From NCBI GenBank assembly GCA_943736015.1, contig OX031066.1:9552245-9616244 (forward strand): 64,000 nucleotides of DNA, in the 5' to 3' direction. The notes beneath the pieces were generated by a model. That model worked only from the letters and a program-made list of their open reading frames with translations, was not told the DNA's origin and made no database searches. Position 1 is the first letter of the stretch, and every line of letters begins with the position of its first letter. This document shows positions 1-11,098 of the stretch, one piece after another. Source of the stretch: Tridacna crocea. Taxonomy: Eukaryota > Mollusca > Bivalvia > Cardiida > Cardiidae. Made by a program: the position numbers and the translations under genes.

Positions 1-152
1 GGTGGTCTTCAAGGCGCCTCTACACTATAACCAATTGACCTAGTGCATTCCAGTGTTCGAAGATATTCAGTCACCGGCTTGCATGTCCTAGGACCCGTCG
101 CAGTGTGTTATCTCATCTTACTAACCTTTCCAAGAGTATCTGAAGCTGACAT

Positions 153-250
153 TTAACCCTTTACCAAACAATCCCTGGTCTTCAAGACCCAAAGGAAGAA
201 GCCCTCTGAAAACATTGTGGGAAGAGGAGAAAATGCTGGTACCCAGCAAA
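153..250 (+). mobile_element. Family A MITE, 5' fragment
   Basis: Starts TTAACCCTTTACCAAACAAT and continues to the first hairpin arm (GAAAATGCTGG). The second arm and the right half are missing after about 246, so the copy is truncated inside its palindrome. Confidence 0.8.
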
Positions 251-455
251 GTAAGAAAGTAGAAAGTATGTGTTAATTATTGATTAACCCTTAACATATA
301 TACCATGTTCCCCTGGTCAAATTGTCTCCCTCGCTTGTTTAACTATTAAAAAAGTGTGTTAAATCAAATATAAATTGATTTTTTTTAAACGATATATACC
401 TTTTTCGACAGCAAATTTCTCAGAAACTACCACTATGACCCACAACTTTTTTACT

Positions 456-682
456 TTAACCCATTACCACACAATACCTACTTTCGATGACCCAAGGAAA
501 GAAGCCCTTAGAAAACATTATGGGAAAAGGAGAAAATGCTTGTAACCAGCATTTTCTCCTCTTCCCACAATATTTTCTACCCTTCACACAACAAATTTTG
601 AATTTTAAGTCACTTTTATTTTGTCGTCTGCAAAAACCTCTTAACTACAAGCCTAAAATATTATTGTTTGGTCATCAATTAA
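456..682 (+). mobile_element. Family A MITE, complete
   Basis: A full-length copy of 227 bp between TTAA at 456 and TTAA at 679. The left end reads CCCATTACCACACAAT. The central palindrome is about 513-578 with a few mismatches between arms. The right-hand part (GTCGTCTGCAAA...) is diverged. An apparent 70-residue reading frame is simply translated MITE. Confidence 0.85.
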
Positions 683-2289
683 ATTTCCTAGCCGTATGAT
701 AGGCTTTGTATAGGCACTTTTATTTTTAAATCTGTCAATTAGAAAAATTTGTAAGATGCCTCATTAATAAACTTGTCACGTGTTAGCCATGTAATGACAA
801 GAATACCTAGGCAGTGTCCTTTTAACTTTTTTACTTTCAAAACTGATCAAGAGCACACGCAGAGAGCATTAGTTGGGAGATCGTTGATATTCGTTGACTT
901 AGGTTTCGCTCTTGTTCATTAAAATGTAGTTTCTAATAAACTCTTTCTGGTGTTCTCTAAACTCCATATTTAAGTTCGTTATGTGTTATTACCATCTATG
1001 AAAACATAATTTGTACCACTACGTATTTCCGCACTCGCAAGGCCAACTCTTTTGCAATCGTCGTGAAACGATCTCCAAAATCGTCGTTGGGTAAATAAAC
1101 TACGAACATATCCGAAAAGATGTAACCAATTCGTAATTGGACTAAGCCAAAACATATGTCAATGAATCGGAAAGTGAGATCAGTGTGAAAGTACTGTTCA
1201 GTTTGACCATGATTTACGACATCCGTAAACAAAACGGTATAAATCGCCTTTATTTGTGAAAAAAATATTATGATTGAAACAAAAACTGAAACTGCTGGTC
1301 TTTTAAACCCTCAAGTGTCAAAATAAGAGGAAGTGATAGGTATTAACTCCAATTCTAAGAATGCTTTATGAATAGTCCAGATTATACCGCAAAGCATCGG
1401 AATGTGTACATCTAAGATCAAATCGAACATTCTATGCAGTCTAATCTTAAGTGGCAAAAGCAATTTAAGTTGTTCTAAAACCTTCAAAGGTTATCGAGGG
1501 AATCCATCTAAAAAGTAATTCTGATTTTCGTAATATCAGTACTGCACACGCAAAGGCAATAAATCCCAAAACAAAATTGTATTTAGAAGAAAAACCTTTT
1601 AATTGCAAAGCTGGCAGAAACTCGCCATAAAATGAACAATTTAAAATGATGCAAGGAATTTAATGGCCCATTAAACTTAATAACTTAATATGTTTTTGGA
1701 TAAAAGTTTCTTCCAAATCAATACCATATGGAAAATCCGATGCCTGAACAAAACATTCTGATGGATTTAGTATTATCACTTTAAAGAAAGTCCCCCCCCC
1801 CTTCTTTATTCTCGGCAATATCTCTGGAAGCTGCATTGTCTTTAATTTTTATTTGGGACAATGTTAAAAAGTACCGCTTTCAAAAAGGTCTTCGTTTCAA
1901 AAATGCAATTACAGGGAAATATAAATATGAAATACAAATTTCAAAAACCAAGAGCAATAATTTACTTTTTTCATTGTGTGTCTGATATGACGTATTATCG
2001 AGAAAGGACAAAATAAGGATAAAAAATAAACAATTCTACAGCTTTTCTAGAGCCATAAACGCTTGCCATAATTGTAAGATTGACTTAAATGTGGGTTTTG
2101 AGAGTGGAATAAGATCTTTGATTCACACCTTCAAATACAGCCAAACTGTAGGTAGCGAGCAATTAAAAGTCATAGCGTTTGCATGCACAATGCAGATGGC
2201 CACTCCAAACAGGTTTTACTGTATATTGTAAGATAATGTCTGTATATTTTAACTCTTATTCTTATTTGTTTCTCGACAATAAAACTCCC
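683..2289. other. Non-repetitive AT-rich stretch
   Basis: I recognise no repeat family here. It holds one candidate minus-strand exon (996-1247) and a short C run near 1792. The rest is AT-rich with stops in all frames. Confidence 0.5.
996..1247 (-). CDS. Candidate internal exon, unknown protein
   Basis: On the minus strand an open frame of about 83 codons follows a plausible acceptor: a T-rich tract, then ACAAATAAAG, then the frame from 1247. Residues include HTDLTFRFIDICFGLVQLRI and MFVVYLPNDDFGDRFTTIAK, which read like ordered globular protein rather than translated repeat. Possible donors are GTAGTG or GTACAA near 1010-1020; otherwise a stop follows at 996. It vaguely recalls a periplasmic-binding-type ligand domain of animal receptors, but I cannot name a family. 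No neighbouring exon was found, so it may be an isolated or dead exon. Confidence 0.25.
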   Translation of the reverse strand, partial: AIYTVLFTDVVNHGQTEQYFHTDLTFRFIDICFGLVQLRIGYIFSDMFVVYLPNDDFGDRFTTIAKELALRVRKYVVVQIMFS

Positions 2290-2505
2290 GAGTGCTAACT
2301 ACCTTGAGGAAGAAGGCTCTTGATAACATTGTCAGAAAAGACAGACTATGCTTGAAAGCAGCGTTTCCTCTTTTCCCTGCAATGCTTTGTACCATTTCAA
2401 AGAAATTTTCTTCAATCTGAGCCACATTCAGTTTATTTTCTGCTATGCACCGTATTTGGACAAATCAAACCTTTGGTGTCTGTTAAAGATTTAGACCTAC
2501 CTTTA
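2290..2505 (+). mobile_element. Family A MITE, strongly decayed
   Basis: Order and spacing match family A: GAGGAAGAAGGCTCTTGATA, then CATTGT, a broken hairpin around 2335-2390, then GTATTTGGACAAATC. The ends have lost a recognisable TTAA. An old copy. Confidence 0.6.
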
Positions 2506-2579
2506 ACAAAAACCTTTTGTTCAAACATATCACTGTCTGGGGCAACAAGATCCAAATGCAATAACTTTATAGAGCGACA

Positions 2580-2795
2580 ATAAAACCAAAAGCGGGTTAT
2601 CACTTATTGTAAGAATCCCGAGACGCTATCTTTCATCGTTAATCAGACAAGATCTACTTAAGTGACAATAAAGTACCTTCTTACAGAAATATAATAGATG
2701 TTAGGGAAGTATTTTATGCTAAAAGAGTGCGAAGAGATGCTTCTATGAGAGTAAGGCCCTCAAAGTCGGCGATTCCTCTGTGTATTAGACTGATA
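2580..2795 (+). repeat. Local direct duplication, copy 1
   Basis: This stretch resembles 3043-3252 in order along its length: AAAACC at the start, CCGAGACGC/TCGAGACGC, TCAGACAAGATC, TTAGGGAAGT, and GTGCGAAGAGATG/GTGCGAAAGATGG. Small indels break any common reading frame. The offset is about 460 bp. Confidence 0.65.
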
Positions 2796-2923
2796 TTTAT
2801 TACATGCAAGAACCATATTTCTAGTAATAAATGAATTCGGAGTCATATCTATTTCTGTCACGGAATAGGACTTTCAATTCCATCGAAGCAGAATAATTTA
2901 GATTTTTGTCCGAATAAACAACG

Positions 2924-3265
2924 TTGATAAATCATGACATGAATCTCCAGCTGACCGCTGATAACCTTAGCAACAGACTGATCATGGTGCAATCCAAAAA
3001 TGCAATCTTTCATCACTTGTTACCTGCAATACTAGATAGATGGGAAATAAAACCGAAAGATTGTTATTACCTATTGTTACAATCTCGAGACGCAGTCTTT
3101 CATTGTAAGTCAGACAAGATCCACTTAGTTATCAATAAAGTAACCTTTATACAGAAATTAGGGAATAAAGAATTTAGGGAAGTGTTTAATGACAGAATAG
3201 TGCGAAAGATGGTTTTGCAAGACAAAAAACTCAAAATCGGCAAATTTTCTGTACTGAAAACATAA
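2924..3265 (+). CDS. Unrecognised 113-residue reading frame over duplication copy 2
   Basis: An open frame from an ATG at 2924, covering 3043-3252, the better-preserved copy of a local duplication. It is rich in Lys, Leu and Ile, with no signal peptide, membrane segment or known motif. No splice or promoter context is evident. The related copy at 2580-2795 is not open, so this frame may be chance or a relic of an unknown mobile element. I do not recognise it. Confidence 0.15.
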   Translation: MINHDMNLQLTADNLSNRLIMVQSKNAIFHHLLPAILDRWEIKPKDCYYLLLQSRDAVFHCKSDKIHLVINKVTFIQKLGNKEFREVFNDRIVRKMVLQDKKLKIGKFSVLKT

Positions 3266-3912
3266 TTTCGACTCACTGTAAAATTTAGTCAATCATTTTC
3301 TCTAACAGTTAATTCTTTATAAAACGTAAAAAGCTAAATTGTACAAAATGAATATGTTGATATGTAGATATGTCTGATATGATGACATCTGTCTTTACAG
3401 GGATAAAAAATATTGAAAAAAAAAAGAGAAAATATTGTTTACTGACATTTTCTTTTTTTTTTTCTAATATGTTTTCAAAAAGCCCTTTTGGTCACGGTCG
3501 TTGATAAAGGCGAATACAATAGTTCAAAGGCTATTCCTGTTTCATTATAATTCACGTATTATACAGAAAATGATCAGACGGAGGAAAATACATTTTATTT
3601 TGGCAAGATTTAGCTACGACATAACCATCAAAACGTAATGTAGTCACCCTGAACCGAGGTCATAAAACGTCACGGTGCCGGTCTTGTGTGTATAGGAATC
3701 TTCTGATTAAAATTTATCGCTCATAGCCTTGATATTCAGACACATGACATGAATATTATATATATAGATATATACCATATCTTTATCATGTATTGTCATG
3801 AACACATGCAGTCAAGCTTATTGCCCCAGAAACTCCACCTATGTGAACTATGCTATCATCTTGGCATTCCATATTTCTTTGTACCTTTGTATGTAAAACA
3901 AAATGGCCGCAT
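3253..3912. other. AT-rich stretch, no feature seen
   Basis: Contains poly-A and poly-T runs (about 3415-3470) and a short TATATA tract near 3760. No gene or known family is visible. Confidence 0.5.
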
Positions 3913-4142
3913 TTAACCCATTACCACACAATCCCTACTTTTGACGCCCCTGAGAAAGAAGCCTTTTGAAAACACTGTGGGAAAAGGAGAAAATGCTGGT
4001 AACCAGCATTTTCTTCTTTTCCCACACTGTTTTCTACCCCTCCCAGAACAAATTTCTATTTTTCAGTCACTTTTTTTTTTGTCCTCTGCAAATGCTTTCA
4101 ATTTGGACAAGTCTAAAACTTTCTCGAGTGGTAATGGGTTAA
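3913..4142 (+). mobile_element. Family A MITE, complete
   Basis: A 230-bp copy with TTAA at both ends (3913 and 4139). Left CCCATTACCACACAATCCCT; right GGTAATGGG. The hairpin at about 3973-4038 has paired changes (CACTGTGGG / CCCACACTG) and a TTCTTCTT difference on one arm. Confidence 0.9.
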
Positions 4143-4567
4143 CAGTCATATATAATGGCGCCCAAAAAGTAAATATTTCTGCGTGCTAACCACAATAAAT
4201 CCCAAATTGTATTTTACAGGTTGGGTATTTTCCCTTTGCTCAGTAGCACGAGAAAGGTTTGACAGAACAATTTGGCGTTTTGCATTATTGTGTCAGAGTA
4301 AGATATACACTCCAGACGAAACTTATAAAGATTTTATCGAATAACTGACAGCATTGGCACGTAAGCATGCAAGGGCGGGTATATAATTTTATGGTTCTGC
4401 ACAAAGATCACCATTTTCGACCAGCTCGAATGGGGTTTTATGTGACTATAAACAATATTTCAGTCAAATCACGTCGAAAACGCTTGATATCTACGTTGCA
4501 ATTCACTAATAGTTTTCTTTTTTTTAAGTTTTCTGTCCAAGGACACTTCCATGTATTCACGGGGATT

Positions 4568-4801
4568 GATTGGTTAGGTTTTAACGCCTCTTTAACAGCT
4601 AAGGTCATATCATGGCGGTCAGTGACGCACATGTGTTTCCTGGATTTCTCATGCCTGTACTAACACTACTTCTTTCCAAAGCCACCGACTACTTTCTCAC
4701 TTGCTTTAGCAGAGGTGAGAGGCGAAAATACGCAGGAAAGAAAGTTTGCCTCAACCGGGTATCAAACTCACAATGCTCACCACAAAGCCGACCGGGCGGG
4801 C
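4568..4801 (-). mobile_element. tRNA-derived SINE, family N
   Basis: Read on the minus strand, a degenerate tRNA-like head (GCCCGCCCGGTCGG...GAGTTTGATACCC) is followed by a conserved body (AAGTAGTCGGTGGCTTTGGA) and a tail of AACCTAACCAATC. Flanks TCACGGGGATT (4557) and TCATGGGGATT (4802) look like an 11-bp target duplication. The A-box region is partly deleted. Confidence 0.75.
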
Positions 4802-5181
4802 TCATGGGGATTTCTTCTATCAGTACTTTGCTCTTTAGTCTTTCCAAGCCACTGGCTGCCTTCCTACCTAAACCATCGCGAAAAAATCTGATTAGGACTC
4901 ATATTGTAAAAGGCTATTACATATTCCACGTTTAGAATAATTTGATTGTAACCATCCCCACCCCCACTTTTTCGTGGAGAGACCGGACTGTTTGGCTAAA
5001 ATATGGATTCTTCATCTCCTATTGGCGACGTTTTTCTATCTGGTTTCCTCCATTTTCTTCTTAGAAATAGATTTAATTCAGTCTGGATATAACTTGCAGT
5101 ATGATCCACTGTCAACTGAAGGTGTTTCGCCGGGCACTCTGATCAAAATACTACCATGATAAGATATTCTGGGCGCTGACA

Positions 5182-5266
5182 ATATCGTCAATTTACTTCA
5201 AAAACCTCGTAACTACAGCTTGAAACAAGCTGTAGTTACTAGGTTTTTGGAGTAAACCGACGATAT
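5182..5266. repeat. Family F palindrome, copy 1
   Basis: A hairpin with arms TTTACTTCAAAAACCTCGTA and its complement, centre AGCTTGAAACAAGCT. It sits in a directly duplicated unit of about 122 bp with copy 2, including the flank ATTCTGGGCGCTG. Confidence 0.85.
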
Positions 5267-5305
5267 ATGTTTCACCATCCTTATAAAATATCCTGGGCAC
5301 TGAAT

Positions 5306-5390
5306 GTATCGTCGATTTACTTCAAAAACCTCGAAACTACAGCTTGAAACAAGCTCTTGTTACGAGGTTTTTAAAGTAAACCGACGATAC
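5306..5390. repeat. Family F palindrome, copy 2
   Basis: Second unit of the F tandem pair. The flanks (TCCTGGGCACTG before, CGTTTCAC after) match those of copy 1, so the duplication happened after insertion and included neighbouring DNA. Confidence 0.85.
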
Positions 5391-5399
5391 ATACGTTTC

Positions 5400-6640
5400 A
5401 CTTACACTCCTGTGGTAAAGGAAATTCAATACGTTGAGACAGCCTCTTGAAGCTCGTCAAAAAAGCGAGAGGATTGAAGACAGAGAAATCTATAAAACCC
5501 ATCAAAATCCAACAGCTATTTACCATTTTCGTATAAACTGTGACATTTGATAGATATTATCTAACATTTCTGACAAATCCATCTATTTTTGTCACCCGGT
5601 ACTGAAGCTTAAAAAACCTCCCGACATCTCAAAACGAGTCTCTCGTTTTTTTTGCAAGTTATATATTGTTTCCATTTAGAGAACGTCGGGAATAAAACTG
5701 CATACAGTGCAGAACGAACGAAATTGAAATTTAATGTCAGTATCAAAAAGGACCTTTATCAAAATGTCAAGTTCGTGGTAATAAGAGGACGTTTTCAGCG
5801 TCTATGCTATGGTGTGACCCATGCTCTGTGAAAAACCGGGCTTAATGCATCTGCTGAAAGTTGCGATCCAGATTAGCCTGCAAAGTCCGCGGAGGCTAAC
5901 CTGGAACGAAACTTATTCTGTTTGTGGTCAATTTTCTACGAGTCAGAACACCAATGCAAGCATCTAGAGTCTCAGTAGTTGTCAGACATAACTAACTTTA
6001 TCTAACCATTCAGTCATTGCCAATCGAATTGCTTGTCCAAGAGTTTATTACTGGAAATACCATTTAGAATTTGGCTGCTAGCTCTACGCAAACCAGACAT
6101 TATATAACTGACGATACAGAGTCAATATGATACATGTACGCCATTTTCTGTGCAGTCTGATTTCGAGTTACTCAGTCCATACAAAGCACGCCATGATGAC
6201 CTTCGTATCCTAGAACTCCATGCCGTACCAGCTACGATCGCAACGTTCTATCTTAAATGTGCAATGCAGTTGACAACTTAGGTAAAAGCAGTAGTACCAT
6301 TTTTCATCCAGAAACAAGGTCGACGACTTAAACCAATCCCTCTTGATGAATGTTTTCTGGAAACCCTACTAAATATACTTAAAGCGCTAAAAGATGAACA
6401 TTTTCAAGGGTTTCATAAACTGATCGTGGAATTTGAAAGAATAACTCCTGGTATAGCGTTTCCGTTCAAGACTTTTGGATTGAATGATAGATTGATATGT
6501 ATTTTATATGGCTTTCAACATCAGTTCGATCAAAGCGTGGCGACAACTCGCATGTATATCCAGTGCTTCAACAGTACTTGGTAAGGCTCGAAAATGTCTT
6601 CGCAAGGACAATCAGCTCATCAAGCGAAGCTCATTCTGAC
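5400..6640. other. No gene recognised
   Basis: Unique-looking sequence apart from a short C/D-type core at 5866-5913 (AGATTAGCCTGCAAAGTCCG...). No supportable exon. Confidence 0.45.
5866..5913. repeat. C/D-type hairpin core fragment
   Basis: TTAGCCTGCAAAGTCCGCGG and AGGCTAACCTGG form an imperfect inverted repeat like the C/D core. No outer stem or termini remain. Confidence 0.5.
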
Positions 6641-6898
6641 CAACAACACGCAAAAAGGTGCATTCGGACTTTTGCGTAAGGTGCCGTCTCGTATCAGCTT
6701 TCTGAGTCAGCGCAGACTGATCCGAAACAAAATTGTCTGTTTTTATATTATTTTCTGTTTTGTGCAAGTCTACTGTAGGACAATATCTAATGTAGTCGTA
6801 AAGTGTCGTGTCGGATTACCTTGCAGGGACTGCGCAGGCTGATCCGAGACGACACTTTAAGCAAATGTACGAATGCACCTTTTAGCTTGTTGCAAGCC
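6641..6898. mobile_element. Family C element, two-hairpin MITE
   Basis: Left end CAACACGCAAAAAGGTGCAT; right end ATGCACCTTTTAGCTTGTTG. Inside are two hairpin cores (about 6670-6730 and 6795-6860) separated by a T-rich spacer. The first core is eroded; the second keeps GGCTGATCCGAGACGACACT. Confidence 0.8.
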
Positions 6899-7059
6899 AT
6901 CCTGGGACCTCAAGATTACAAGTCATACACTTTATCACTGAGCCACGCAGAGACCCGTCTTCAACAGTGTAGCAGTAATACATAGGCAAATTGGAGTTGT
7001 CATTACATACCCCCGCCAGTGCTTTGACAGAAATAGGTAATTGCTAGTATTTTGTACTC

Positions 7060-7112
7060 AAATGGACACACGGACGGACACACGGACAGACAGGCTGATT
7101 CCAGTATACCCC
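7060..7112. repeat. GGACGGACA-type short tandem repeat
   Basis: Tandem ACACGGACGGACACACGGAC followed by AGACAGGCTGATTCCAGTAT. A similar GGAC-rich tract occurs near 29750-29800. Confidence 0.6.
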
Positions 7113-7343
7113 AGAAAACACTGAATGACAGCTAAACATTGTATACACATACGTTGTCTAACAGTAACAGCGTTACTGTCTATATTGTGGGAGTTTCATC
7201 CCCAAACCACTTACAGGGCTCTCTTTGAGTGGCAAGCAATTATTGGTCAATTCAATTACATGCATTTATGGTCTATTGCAGGCGCAAACAGAGAGAATCT
7301 GCGTTATAACAAATAATATTCGTCAATATCTTCGTCCTTTTTT

Positions 7344-7555
7344 TCTTTACCAAATACTCCCGTGTCTTCATCACTGAAAGAAAAGATCGCTTTTTCAAAA
7401 TATTTCGGGAAAAGGACACCAGCTTTTTCTCCTTTTCACATATTGATGTTCGTCCTTCACGAGACAACTCCAATAATTTACAACCCATGCGATTTGTTCT
7501 TTGCAAACCGCTTCAATTTAAATAAGTCCAAAATTTGGCGACTGGAAAAGAGGAA
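7344..7555 (+). mobile_element. Family A MITE, decayed
   Basis: The A framework is visible: TTTACCAAATACTCCCGTGT at the left, a damaged hairpin (GGGAAAAGGACACCAGC / CTTTTTCTCCTTTTC), and TTCAATTTAAATAAGTCCAAA at the right. Terminal TTAA sites are lost. Confidence 0.65.
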
Positions 7556-7592
7556 ACCCTTTGGCTTCAGAGCGCAATTCACTGATCTTCTG

Positions 7593-7659
7593 CGGTCACT
7601 GTAGATCAAGATCAGACTGCACAGAACGTACAGTCTGATCTTGGATCTACAGTGTCCGA
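7593..7659. repeat. Family E palindrome
   Basis: Arms GATCAAGATCAGACTG and its complement meet at a CACAGAACGTA centre. Longer flanks (ACTGATCTTCTGCGG before; TTTAGCAGGATAAGGATTCG at about 7745) are shared with the copies at 16.3 and 19.1 kb, showing that E is the centre of an element of about 200 bp. Confidence 0.85.
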
Positions 7660-7799
7660 CTAGTAGTATCTTTTAATAAAAAATGATTTTGAAGTAGCAT
7701 CATTTGAGTTTATACTTTCGGTTTGAAAGTTTCATTTAAGTTGTTTAGCAGGATAAGGATTCGGCTCTACACTTAATGAGAAAAGCCTACAATTTGGGT

Positions 7800-8640
7800 T
7801 TTCTGTTAATGCATGACATAAAGAAATAGAATTATTTGTCTGTTTAAAAGGTTTTTAGGCTGAGAATTGTTTTTTTTTTTGTTCTGACTTTTACTAGCTA
7901 TTGCAAGGTACCAGGGTACATTTTTGTCCACAAAAACTGTTGCCTCGATAAAAACTGAACTTGTACCAAAGTTTTTCATATACGTCGAACTTTCTATAAC
8001 TCGAAGTTTTTACGAGTGTCCCCCGAACTTCGAGGTATAGAGATTCGACTGTATCTACAAAGTTTGTGGCTCAAACGTATGCATCGTAAGTGGAAAGCAT
8101 CAGACACAACAGAAAATCTTGTCTAATAGTATCACATACTTTCCCAATTATGGTATGATGACATGATCCGTGTGCGGACTGCTTCTAGATTTGTTTCAGA
8201 TTTGACTGGTCACGGAGGTTTCACCTTTAATTCTTATCGTTTTCCAAAGTTTGGTCAATAAATACAGTATTTTGACTTTTTTTAAATTTATTTAGCAGTT
8301 ACAAAATAAAATGTAAGTCGTAGTAACTCCTTTTGGCTTGTATAGATTTACTATTCGTTGTGTGGGAAAATTTTGACCTAGGTCTCTCGAGGTATCTAAT
8401 TTTCCTATGCAGCACGAAACAAACACCCACTCCAGGAAAAATTCTACAACATAATATTCCATTTTAACGTAAAATGCATAAGAACAATTTTGGCAAGAAA
8501 CGTGTTATTTAAAAGTCATTGATTTACACCGCCACAAAAATTGGAACAGGCAACATATTAACCAGAAATTCTCGCATACTCCTGCCCTGAGGACTTTCAG
8601 AGTAATCGTTTAGGCTCAATTTTGTCCGGAATAAGACTTG
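7800..8640. other. No gene or repeat recognised
   Basis: AT-rich unique sequence. ATAACTCGAAGTTTTTACGA / CCCCGAACTTCGAGGTATAG near 7995-8040 is a weak inverted repeat. Nothing else is supportable. Confidence 0.4.
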
Positions 8641-8649
8641 ACATTAGGT

Positions 8650-9290
8650 TTAACCCTTTACCACACATTCCCAGGTTTGATTGACTCATACAGAAGAACT
8701 TTTCTGCCCTTCTTAAAGACAAAATTCCTTATTTCAGCTATGTATAGCCTGCAACATGCGAAAAGGAGCATTTGGACATTTGCGTGAAGTTTTGTCTCGT
8801 ATCAGCCTGCACAGTCCGCGCAGGCTAATCCGTAGACTGGTGTCAGTCCGTTAAATAAAGCCTTTTCATTAAAACAAAATCATCAATTAAAACTGCTTAA
8901 CGAAAACTCTGTGTTCTCAATGTTCTGAATGTCTGATTTCAGAAGAAGGGCAAATAACAACACATATTTCTGTGACTTTACTGTAGTTGTGTACCTTGTT
9001 TATTAGAATGACTTAAATGCAGGGCCTGAATGGCAGGCTAGCTAATCCGAGACGGAACTTTAGGACTACATTAGATTTTGTGCTTCAGCAAGACAGAAAT
9101 TTACATAAAAACGTAAAGTGTCGTCTCGGATAAGCCCGCGCTGACTGCGCAGGCTGATCCGAAACGACACTTTACGCAAATGTCCGAATGCCCTTTTTTG
9201 CGTTTTGCAGATCATATATTATATGTCGACTTCAAGTGCTTTCAATTTGGACAAGTGTAAATTTCGGTCGTTCGGTAGACTGAAAATATA
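8650..9290 (+). mobile_element. Family A MITE lacking its hairpin, split by a family C element
   Basis: The left half (TTTAACCCTTTACCACACAT to about 8744) goes straight from AAGAACTTTTCTGCCCTTC with the central palindrome missing. The right half resumes near 9220 with GTGCTTTCAATTTGGACAAG. Between lies the C element at 8746-9210. Confidence 0.75.
8746..9210. mobile_element. Family C element nested in A
   Basis: Begins GCCTGCAACATGCGAAAAGG and ends CCCTTTTTTGCGTTTTGCAG, the family C TIRs. Two hairpins: about 8780-8835 (second arm damaged) and 9115-9175 (GTAAAGTGTCGTCTCGGATA ...). About 190 bp between them look foreign and may be a further insertion. Confidence 0.75.
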
Positions 9291-10930
9291 CTTCAATTTT
9301 CAAACAATTTAACGTAATTGATGGAACTTCCGGTACAACTAAATCACTTCTATTTCTGGGATTCAGCATCAACTTTGCTGAGTCTCATTTCAACCTAAAA
9401 TGTTTCCGTGAATCAACAACAATACATTTGATGTGACGTTTCCCTAGGAGAAAAAAGATAATTTTCCTCAATTCTCTTTCCAAATAAACACGTTATTTGT
9501 TTCGATCCATTCCATTGCCATCAACATTTGGCGTCGAACCAAGTTTAGCAGAAATACTTGCGTGTACTCTAGGGAGGATTTCGGTGCAATTTGTCCTTCT
9601 CGATTTTATGTCTTCAAATGTACTGGTGTATTATTCTTATCTACACTGTCTGTGATTTTGATTTATTTGGACTTCACTGTTTTTGCGCTTAAATAAACCT
9701 AACCTCTCTCGACGACGGGAAACAAGATCCACTGGTAGTGGGAAGTATGTTTTATCACATAACTCTCTTTGTTTTCAATGTAATACAGCCATTACGAATT
9801 TTCTTGTCTCACACACATGTGATATAAGAAAATAGTGTTGTTTTTGGTCAAAACTCTGATATTATACGCTTCATTCTATAACACTGCTGACCTATGTTTC
9901 TGAATGAAATTAGCGCTAAAAGTTCTTAACGTAATAAAGTTGTTAATTTAATCACTGTTAGATTCAAACAAAAATCAATATTATGCAAGTATCATCGGAA
10001 CTTTTTTCGTTCGTAATGTACCTGTCAAAGTAAGTGCACAGGCTTCATGTCAATTTCACTACACATGATACATTTATGCCTCTAGTTTAATACATTTTGG
10101 ACTATAATTCTTGTTATACAGAAATGTTATAAAACACCTGACAGTCGTTGGTTTTTGAGGTAAAACTATTAAACTCCTCCACAAAAAATGTTATTAAGCT
10201 CGCCAAAGGCTCGCTAAATAACTTATTTGTAGACTCATTTAATAAGATTTTATCTTAATAACCAACTCATGTCAGAACCTATACATATTCTGGTACTAAT
10301 CTGTACTGTCCGGAAAAGGCATACTTTTGGCTATAGCGCTGAAAGAATCTAAATAAACGGAGTGAATGTGTCCATATAAATTTTCGGAGTTTTTAAGGGG
10401 TACCGTCTGCAGGACGTTAAAACTGCGCTTTGGGCGTTTGTTTGGTTTTATAACTGCAACTTATCTTCTTCGTGATTTCATCAGTGCTAACCTAAGAATA
10501 TGCAGTTACCTGCCTAGGATAGCATTACCGCTAGATATGATCAAACCTAAAGTTTTTGGAGTGAAACTTTTTCAACAGCTTTTTCTCATAACCTGGCACT
10601 GACCCGAAGAGGATCTAAGATGACTCCTAGGCAATCCATACAAATCGTATTTTTTTCTTTGTAAATCATCATAAAATGACCCAAAAATTATTCATGCAAC
10701 TCTTACATCAAATACTGTGACCAAGAGGTCGATATGAAAAACACTGTTGTCGATAATAATTCAATAGACAAAAATGAGACCATCGAACCATACTCAGAGT
10801 ACACTACTTAACAGAGTCAAGTCGATAAAGATCCCATCAAGGAGGCCGAAACCAATTGACGATCCTTTTGTTTATTGCTACACTTGATAGATATCAGTCA
10901 TACCCTGGGAGAAGGGAGATTAATGCATTT
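9291..10930. other. Long stretch without recognised features
   Basis: Looks like single-copy AT-rich DNA. A 78-residue frame at 10366-10602 has no recognisable motif and no convincing splice context. No hairpin family is present, unusual for this window. Confidence 0.45.
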
Positions 10931-10976
10931 GCAAAAAGCATTCCGCGCAGGCTGACATGGGTTGATACTTTTTGCT
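10931..10976. repeat. Family D hairpin, half copy
   Basis: GCAAAAAGCATTCCGCGCAG then GCTGACATGGGTTGATACTT: the second arm is intact, the first nearly all deleted. A poly-T/poly-G tract follows (10990-11025). Confidence 0.7.
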
Positions 10977-11098
10977 GTTGGTCATTCTTTTTTTTTTTCT
11001 TTTTATTCTTTGGGGGGGGGGGGGGCAAGTCAAAGGGCAAGTCTGCCTCCCTCATGATTTAATCCACTCTTAAACAAAAATGGCTTTGATGGATCCAT

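Noticed and set aside
9291-10930. Hidden gene in the longest repeat-free stretch
   Set aside because: The only frame of note (10366-10602) shows no motif, no clear splice signals and repeated stops around it.
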